Under the pieces are notes generated by a model. The model saw only the letters and a list, made by a program, of their open reading frames with translations, was not told the origin of the DNA and made no database searches. Shown here piece by piece: positions 59,126 to 64,000 of a DNA stretch of 64,000 bases. How positions within the stretch are numbered: the first letter of the stretch is position 1; every line of letters starts with the position of its first letter. This DNA comes from an uncultured Clostridia bacterium (GTDB lineage: Bacteria > Bacillota > Clostridia > Christensenellales > Borkfalkiaceae): assembly GCA_949290575.1 (NCBI GenBank), contig CASESJ010000005.1, positions 102,762 to 166,761 on the forward strand, written 5' to 3'. Position numbers and translations under genes: made by a program.

Positions 59126-59887
59126 TTGAAACAAGATAATATCAGAAATTTCCTCAATTTGGAATATGAAGTTAATAACGTTAAAAATTCACCCAGATAT
59201 CTTCCATTCTCAGTTTTTGTTTATTCCGCAACGCTGATAGTTATTTCAATCTGCGAGATATTATGGTATGTTTTAAAACTTAATTGGTTAAACCATAACT
59301 CTTCTGTTCTCGATGTGTGTATTGCTGCAATACTTGGCTTTTCTGCGGTTGCATATTTTATATTCGGGTTATGTATGAAAAGTAACTTCGGTATTTATAT
59401 TACCTACGGGACAATTTCCTTAATCACTTCTTGCTATATGATGTACATAGCAACGCGCACTATACTTTTTGCCGATAGTGAATTTTACGGTTTTATAGGC
59501 ATAGGAGTATGGATGGCGACTTCGGTTTTTTGCATTTATGGAATATTTGATAATATTAAGCATGACAGATACAGAAAAGACAATCCTAATATGTTAAATA
59601 TCAAATGTAAAAACGGCGAAATTTTCTGTATGGTAATTACTAAAATTACTTTGATACAATTTGCTTTTCCTGTATTGGGAATTGTATGTTTTGCAATAAT
59701 TTACGCGATGTATCCCGAAAAGTATCATGTTGAAGGAAGAACATTGGCTACTCTTTTTCAATTTTTAGCCGGTGTGGCATTTATGGCTATAGGAATTATG
59801 GCTAATTTTGCATGGAAACTTATAATAAAAGCATACTACGAAAAAAAGTTTGGACAGGAAGGTGTAGAACAGATAGAAAGAGGATGA
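59126..59887 (+). CDS. Multi-pass membrane protein after the RHS remnant, candidate immunity protein
   Basis: A 253-residue protein with about six membrane helices (near 28-50, 64-82, 90-110, 125-142, 172-196 and 212-232). The start is TTG at 59126 with AGGAGG seven bases upstream, 15 bases after the RHS reading frame ends. No family recognised. In polymorphic toxin loci the gene directly 3' of the toxin tip is usually its immunity gene, and a membrane immunity protein would fit a pore-forming or membrane-active tip; that role is inference. AT-rich codon use. Confidence 0.65.
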   Translation: MKQDNIRNFLNLEYEVNNVKNSPRYLPFSVFVYSATLIVISICEILWYVLKLNWLNHNSSVLDVCIAAILGFSAVAYFIFGLCMKSNFGIYITYGTISLITSCYMMYIATRTILFADSEFYGFIGIGVWMATSVFCIYGIFDNIKHDRYRKDNPNMLNIKCKNGEIFCMVITKITLIQFAFPVLGIVCFAIIYAMYPEKYHVEGRTLATLFQFLAGVAFMAIGIMANFAWKLIIKAYYEKKFGQEGVEQIERG

Positions 59888-60048
59888 TATAAAAGCCGAA
59901 AATATAGGGTGTGGAACATTGGAGCCTATTTAATTGCTGCAGTTTAGCCGCATCACCTATACTTGTGAGTGTATTGCAGAGGTATAGGTGTCTTAGTGAC
60001 ATTCTTATTTAGTCTTTGATTATAAATATTAAAACAGGAGCATTCAAA
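59888..60048. other. Spacer with inverted repeat
   Basis: CACCTATAC and GTATAGGTG (about 59955-59992) can pair across 20 bases; a possible terminator of the preceding gene. Nothing else is seen. Confidence 0.35.
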
Positions 60049-60486
60049 ATGCTATTTACAGATAATATGAAGAAAGAAAGCAGACTATATTTAATTTTGA
60101 TGTTATTTTGTGCTATAGTTATGATAGCTTTCCCCGTGTCTTTTAATTTTGTATCACCTGAAACTCCATTATGGCAGATAATTTTAGTGGCTGTTTGGTT
60201 TTTTATTTTATTTTTGTTAAGTTTATATGCTTTTTTATACAGTATAATTTATTATGTTGAAGTTACTTCCGAAATAATTTGTTACAAAACTCTGTTTGGT
60301 AAAAAAATAATAAACCTTAAAAATATAATTTCATACAAGTTTTTAAGATCTTATAAGACAGGATTTTATCAATATGTTATCAAATATGATACAGAAGAAG
60401 GCAAAAAAAATATCAAATTGAGCACAAAACATTATCGAGACTTAATTATATTATTTGAAAGTTTACAAATTAAAGAAATTATTTAA
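60049..60486 (+). CDS. Small membrane protein with PH-like C-terminal part
   Basis: A 145-residue protein from the ATG at 60049 (AGGAGC eight bases upstream; an in-frame ATG at 60016 lacks a site). Two membrane helices (about 14-36 and 45-72) are followed by a beta-rich part, YYVEVTSEIICYKTLFGKKIINLKNIISYKF, resembling bacterial PH domains (DUF304/bPH type). AT-rich, at the end of the RHS-linked island; an immunity or accessory function is possible but not shown. Confidence 0.65.
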   Translation: MLFTDNMKKESRLYLILMLFCAIVMIAFPVSFNFVSPETPLWQIILVAVWFFILFLLSLYAFLYSIIYYVEVTSEIICYKTLFGKKIINLKNIISYKFLRSYKTGFYQYVIKYDTEEGKKNIKLSTKHYRDLIILFESLQIKEII

Positions 60487-60630
60487 CAATCAATAAGATT
60501 TTAAGAATGATTTTCACTGTTTACTGTTTCATACCCCCCCCTATATTCTGCAGTGATACGCCACAATGACTGCTGCGCTGAGAGTCAAGCCTTGTTTTAA
60601 TTTTATATAATCATACCTCAAAAAATAATC
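60487..60630. other. Spacer at the island edge
   Basis: Contains a run of eight C at about 60534-60541. No gene is seen. Confidence 0.4.
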
Positions 60631-60665
60631 AATACCGCCGATTGCAATACGCAATCGGCGGTATT
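60631..60665. terminator. Terminator between converging units
   Basis: Perfect 15-bp stem AATACCGCCGATTGC / GCAATCGGCGGTATT with loop AATAC and flanking T-runs; serves the plus-strand island genes and possibly ypeB. Confidence 0.8.
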
Positions 60666-60792
60666 TTTATTCAGGTTGATATCCGATTTATTCAGATTTG
60701 ATATCCCGATAATCGGGGCTCTTTAAAGAGGTTATCTCCTGTCAGATGCAGTCTGATTTTCGGATATCTGTATCTGTTCGGGTGCATCGGTT

Positions 60793-62592
60793 TTAAAGTG
60801 CGTTCTTGCCGTTGGCTGTGCCTATAACCGTAAGAACCTGCACTTCCGTGCCCGTCTGCGCATCGACGTAGACGTAGTATTCGCCGCCGTCGTAGGTGCC
60901 GTGCATTTCGTAGCAGAGCACCTCGTTGTCCTCTAAGGGGATGAGAGCGAGCCTTGTATTGTCGATATCAAGCCTGCCGTCAATCGCGCTCTTTGCCTGA
61001 GCTTCGGTTATGCTTGCCCTGGCAATATCCCTCGACGAATGGTTCAGGACATAGCTTATTGCCTCTGCGCCCGTGACAATGCCGCGCTCTTCGCAGACCT
61101 TGACTTTGACCATATCGGGGTAGATTATGACGCCGTCCTGGACGGGCGCGAAATTTATATTGCACGTCGTGCCGTTTTCGCTCATCCAAACCGCCTTCAT
61201 ATCTTCATAGCCTGCAGCCTTTAAAAATTCTTCCGCAATCGCCCCGCAGCGTTCGCCGTCGAATTTATGCTCGGTGCATTCCTTGTAGCTGTCGAACATT
61301 ACGAGCTTGCCGCCCTTTTTGGAGAGCTGTGCAAACATTTCGCCGCCGTCCGTGGTTACTGCTATATTGTAAAGGCTCAGATTTTTCGTCACGGTTTCGC
61401 CCGTGCAACTTGCCTTTTTCACGTTGTAGTCCTTAAAGAGCTCTGCGGCAATCTTTTCGGCTTCCTCTTTGGAAACTTCGTTCATTCCCTCGAAGAACGA
61501 GATGTTTGTGTCCGTCGTTTCGTCGGCGAAAGGTCCGTCGAATATGCCCTTGGGAGCTTCGATTACGTTATTTTCGAGGTCGAAGAAACTCTCGGAAATC
61601 AACCCCTCTTTGCCGCTCAGTACAGCCTCTATATCCTTTGTGCCGGCCTTGGAGACGAGCTCGTTTATAACTTCCTTGACCTTCTTGTTTGTGCGGTACA
61701 TATACTCTATGCTCGCGGTCTGCCATTCGGTCAGTTCTCCGCCGTCGGCAACCGTATACAGCATGCTCTGCGCGCTGTCGCCCATCTTGTTGACGAATGC
61801 CGTAAGCTGCGCCGTTGTGCGACCCTCCATGGGCAGACGCTCCAGAATCATCTCTGCCATTTCGCTCTCTATGGCGATATCCGCAAGCACGCGGGCTCTG
61901 TCCGAAGAGGAGGCGGAGACCCTTGCCTTTGCAAGATTGCCGTCAAGGTTGTCCACTATTGAATTGAGTTCATACAACGCCTGCGTCTGCGAGCCGTTCA
62001 TGCTCGCCTGCATCGCGCTCATATTCATCCAGCCGTAAGTGACTACGCTCGCGAGGGCGAGGCAGGCTACGCCCAGGGATATGACCGCGGCAAGCCAGCC
62101 GCCGAAACCGGGCGCGTGACGCTTGTTCTGTCGCTCAGCCATCTTCTGCGCGCGCAGCTTGAGCCTGTGTTCGCGCTTTGCCCTGCGTTCTGCCGCAGCC
62201 GCCTCGCGCTTTGCGTTGCGCGCCTCCATCTTCGCCGCGCGCTCGCTCTTAATGCGCTCTGCGCGCTGTTTTTCGCTCTCGTGTCTGAGCTGGTCCCTGC
62301 GGCGTCTGCGCTCTTCTGTGCGCTCGGCGCGCTTTTCCTTCATGGCGGCTATTCTGTCCAGTCGCTTCTGCTTTGCCTCGAGCTTTTTTTCCAGCTTTTC
62401 CTGTTTCTTTTCAGCCTTCATGCGCATGCGCTGAGCCTGCTTTTTCTCGGCTTCGGTTTGCTTGCGCCTGCCCGAAGTCTTCTTCTGCGGCGTCTCGGAC
62501 TTTACCGCGTTGGTCTTCTTCTGCGCAGTCTTCTTGTTTGCGGCGAGTTTTTCTGTCTTCTCCGCGCCGCTCGATTTCTTTGTTTCGCTCAT
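60793..62592 (-). CDS. ypeB: Germination protein YpeB with a long basic N-terminal extension
   Basis: 599 residues against about 450 for usual YpeB. Residues 1-160 are an extremely Lys/Arg/Glu-rich coiled coil, then a membrane helix (about 163-190), the YpeB domain (ALYELNSIVDNLDGNLAKAR, AEMILERLPMEGRTTAQLTAFVNKMGDSAQ) and C-terminal PepSY repeats (about 365-590). YpeB keeps the cortex lytic enzyme SleB stable and inactive in the spore; here the order is sleB then ypeB, 10 bases apart. The extension is on the cytosolic (forespore) side and might bind nucleic acid or chromatin-like spore components; this is inference. Confidence 0.88.
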   Translation of the reverse strand: MSETKKSSGAEKTEKLAANKKTAQKKTNAVKSETPQKKTSGRRKQTEAEKKQAQRMRMKAEKKQEKLEKKLEAKQKRLDRIAAMKEKRAERTEERRRRRDQLRHESEKQRAERIKSERAAKMEARNAKREAAAAERRAKREHRLKLRAQKMAERQNKRHAPGFGGWLAAVISLGVACLALASVVTYGWMNMSAMQASMNGSQTQALYELNSIVDNLDGNLAKARVSASSSDRARVLADIAIESEMAEMILERLPMEGRTTAQLTAFVNKMGDSAQSMLYTVADGGELTEWQTASIEYMYRTNKKVKEVINELVSKAGTKDIEAVLSGKEGLISESFFDLENNVIEAPKGIFDGPFADETTDTNISFFEGMNEVSKEEAEKIAAELFKDYNVKKASCTGETVTKNLSLYNIAVTTDGGEMFAQLSKKGGKLVMFDSYKECTEHKFDGERCGAIAEEFLKAAGYEDMKAVWMSENGTTCNINFAPVQDGVIIYPDMVKVKVCEERGIVTGAEAISYVLNHSSRDIARASITEAQAKSAIDGRLDIDNTRLALIPLEDNEVLCYEMHGTYDGGEYYVYVDAQTGTEVQVLTVIGTANGKNAL

Positions 62593-62602
62593 CCGTTACC
62601 TC

Positions 62603-63331
62603 CTATATTGCGAAGACGTGCTTACCTATGGTGGTAACAGTCTGTCTGGTGAAAATCCAACTGCTCGTCGCAACGGCGGGGTTATAGTAGTAAAGACACC
62701 CGTATGTGGGGTCCCAGCCGTTCATTGCGTCTGCGGCGGCGTTGAGTGCCGTCTGGTTGGGCTCTAAGTTAATCTGCCCGTCCGAGACGGCGGTGAATGC
62801 GTTCTTCTGATAGATAACGCCTGCAATGGTGTTGGGGAAAGAGGGGCTGTCCACGCGGTTCAAGACGACCGCTCCGACTGCCACCTGACCGGTGTAGCTC
62901 TCGCCCCTTGCCTCGGCGTAAATGCATTTTGCGAGCAGGTATAAATCAGAGTTGGTGTAAGAAGAGCTTCCCGAACCGCTCTGATTTTCGAGTACCTTCA
63001 CGCTGTCGTTCATGCCGAGTGCGGCGTAGGTCGATTTGCCGACTATGCCGTCGGCGGTAAGACCGTTCTTGCGCTGAAAGTATTTGACCGCTTCGACGGT
63101 CTTCGAGCCGTACACGCCGTCAACTTCGCCCGTGTAGTAGCCCCACATCTTGAGCCTGCGCTGTACTTCCTGCACCTCGCCGCCGCTCGAGCCCTGTCTT
63201 AGGACGGCGGTTTCGACGACGGAGGTCTGAGCGCAGAGTGCCTGCTGCATCTGTAAATCGGCTGCGGCATATCCCCCGACCAATGCGAAAGTCGCGGCGA
63301 GCGCTATGCCGGCTTTAAGTGCTTTTTTCAT
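62603..63331 (-). CDS. sleB: Spore cortex-lytic enzyme SleB
   Basis: A 242-residue protein with signal peptide (1-24), a peptidoglycan-binding domain type 1 (about 45-108, GSSGGEVQEVQRRLKMWGYYTGEVDG) and a hydrolase-2 lytic domain (about 120-242, LLAKCIYAEARGESYTGQVAVGAVVLNR with the catalytic Glu in YAEARGE). It is exported into the spore cortex and cleaves muramic-lactam peptidoglycan at germination. It is the first gene of sleB-ypeB. Confidence 0.94.
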   Translation of the reverse strand: MKKALKAGIALAATFALVGGYAAADLQMQQALCAQTSVVETAVLRQGSSGGEVQEVQRRLKMWGYYTGEVDGVYGSKTVEAVKYFQRKNGLTADGIVGKSTYAALGMNDSVKVLENQSGSGSSSYTNSDLYLLAKCIYAEARGESYTGQVAVGAVVLNRVDSPSFPNTIAGVIYQKNAFTAVSDGQINLEPNQTALNAAADAMNGWDPTYGCLYYYNPAVATSSWIFTRQTVTTIGKHVFAI

Positions 63332-63378
63332 TTAAAACAATTCCTCCCGAATGACGCTAAAAAAGCGTTTAGCGCGCT

Positions 63379-63906
63379 TCATCTATTAAAAAATTTATTT
63401 ATTATGTCGTAAATCAACGAACGGTACTCAACGTCGGTCGTCGCCGCGGTAAAGCACAGAGGGGGGTATATGACGCACCACCAGTTGTCGCCCGCGCCCG
63501 TGCCCAGTTCGACGATGAGCGCGTCGTATTCGCCCGCTTCGAGCGTGACGTCGCCGTAGACCCTCGTGGGGAAGTATTCCTTTCTCACCTCGGCGTGCGA
63601 TTTATAGTTTACGCCCAGCTCCGAAAGAGATTTGTCGCACACCTTTTCAATGTCGTCGGTTATGCCGCTTATCACGTCCATTGCCGCTTCTTTGGTCGTG
63701 CACTGAGCGATGTAAGGGGTGATGAATTGTACGACGTCGTCCTTGACTGAGTACTTTATGCTCTGGTCGAAGGACGAATTCGAGTTGGCGCGCACGTGAA
63801 TGCGCAGATAGTCGTACTGAGTGTCGACGGATGAAACTTCGGTTGCTCCGAGTACCGTTGCAATTAAGATGAGTAAAACAAAGAAAGTTATGCAGAATTT
63901 TTTCAT
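63379..63906 (-). CDS. spoIIR: Stage II sporulation protein R
   Basis: A 175-residue secreted protein: signal peptide (1-20), LRIHVRANSNSSFDQSIKYSVKDDVV and YFPTRVYGDVTLEAGEYDALIVELG, GDNWWCVIYPPLCF, all diagnostic of SpoIIR. Made in the forespore, it triggers SpoIIGA to process pro-sigma-E in the mother cell. The match is close over the full length; it lies 48 bases upstream of sleB on the same strand. Confidence 0.94.
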   Translation of the reverse strand: MKKFCITFFVLLILIATVLGATEVSSVDTQYDYLRIHVRANSNSSFDQSIKYSVKDDVVQFITPYIAQCTTKEAAMDVISGITDDIEKVCDKSLSELGVNYKSHAEVRKEYFPTRVYGDVTLEAGEYDALIVELGTGAGDNWWCVIYPPLCFTAATTDVEYRSLIYDIINKFFNR

Positions 63907-63971
63907 ACGTCTGTTATTGCCCGTCGTGACAGCATTTATACTGTAAAAAAAGCAGGAATTTTTTATGTGCA

Positions 63972-64000
63972 GCGGCGCGCGCGGCTTGAAAAGCCGCGCG
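63972..64000. terminator. Hairpin at the right edge
   Basis: CGCGCGGCTT-GAAA-AGCCGCGCG stem, cut by the window end; probably a terminator of a gene to the right. Confidence 0.5.

Overview
The window looks like a chromosomal segment of an endospore-forming, low-GC-lineage (Clostridia-type) Firmicute with a fairly GC-rich core. The evidence is the gene content: sporulation and germination genes (spoIIR, sleB-ypeB, yyaC), a soj-spo0J partition locus with parS sites, and two Bacillus-like conserved blocks, namely a yaaO-like decarboxylase-tmk-holB-ricT-trmN6-rsmI series and dnaN-rpmH-rnpA-yidD-yidC-jag. Housekeeping genes are GC-rich; three stretches (about 11-18 kb, 47-51 kb and 58-60.8 kb) are visibly more AT-rich.

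Layout. 1-10.5 kb: a partial SLC13/ArsB-type permease, a membrane protein fused to a degraded HAD domain, a gluconate 5-dehydrogenase-like SDR, an ECF sigma/anti-sigma pair with a divergent lipoprotein that shares the anti-sigma outer domain, and a heterodimeric ABC exporter. 10.8-20.5 kb: a tight five-gene operon (TIR protein, large helical protein, ParA-like ATPase, second large protein, AdoMet decarboxylase-like protein) divergent from a membrane RCK/TrkA-N plus RyR-domain protein; this is the best candidate for an undescribed, probably anti-phage, system. 20.8-31.9 kb: DUF697 protein, rsmI, trmN6, ferredoxin, ricT, holB, tmk, Orn/Lys/Arg decarboxylase, lysS, greA, and a PLP aminotransferase with its Lrp/AsnC regulator. 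31.9-41 kb: small proteins, a YiiX-like cysteine hydrolase, GTP-type PEP carboxykinase, a 1031-residue lipoprotein and a small XRE regulator.

41.5-57.3 kb is the replication-origin neighbourhood. jag-yidC-yidD-rnpA-rpmH-dnaN run leftward; rsmG, ftsH, soj and spo0J run rightward. Two gene-free AT-rich regions (45.7-46.3 and 50.6-51.4 kb) each carry four copies of a TTATC(G/A/T)ACA DnaA-box-like nonamer. dnaA itself is not in the window. Six parS-like sites lie between 51.0 and 57.4 kb. Between the two AT-rich regions is a cluster of palindromic repeats (core GGCACATATGTGCC) and a hexanucleotide array.

57.4-64 kb: a methyltransferase, a decayed RHS-protein end with orphan membrane genes (remains of a polymorphic toxin locus), then ypeB, sleB and spoIIR. 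Several promoters (e.g. for greA, lrp, dnaN, the ABC exporter) match the sigma-A consensus with 17-bp spacing, and at least two genes (rsmG and an 86-codon gene) appear to be transcribed from their own start codon, i.e. leaderless.
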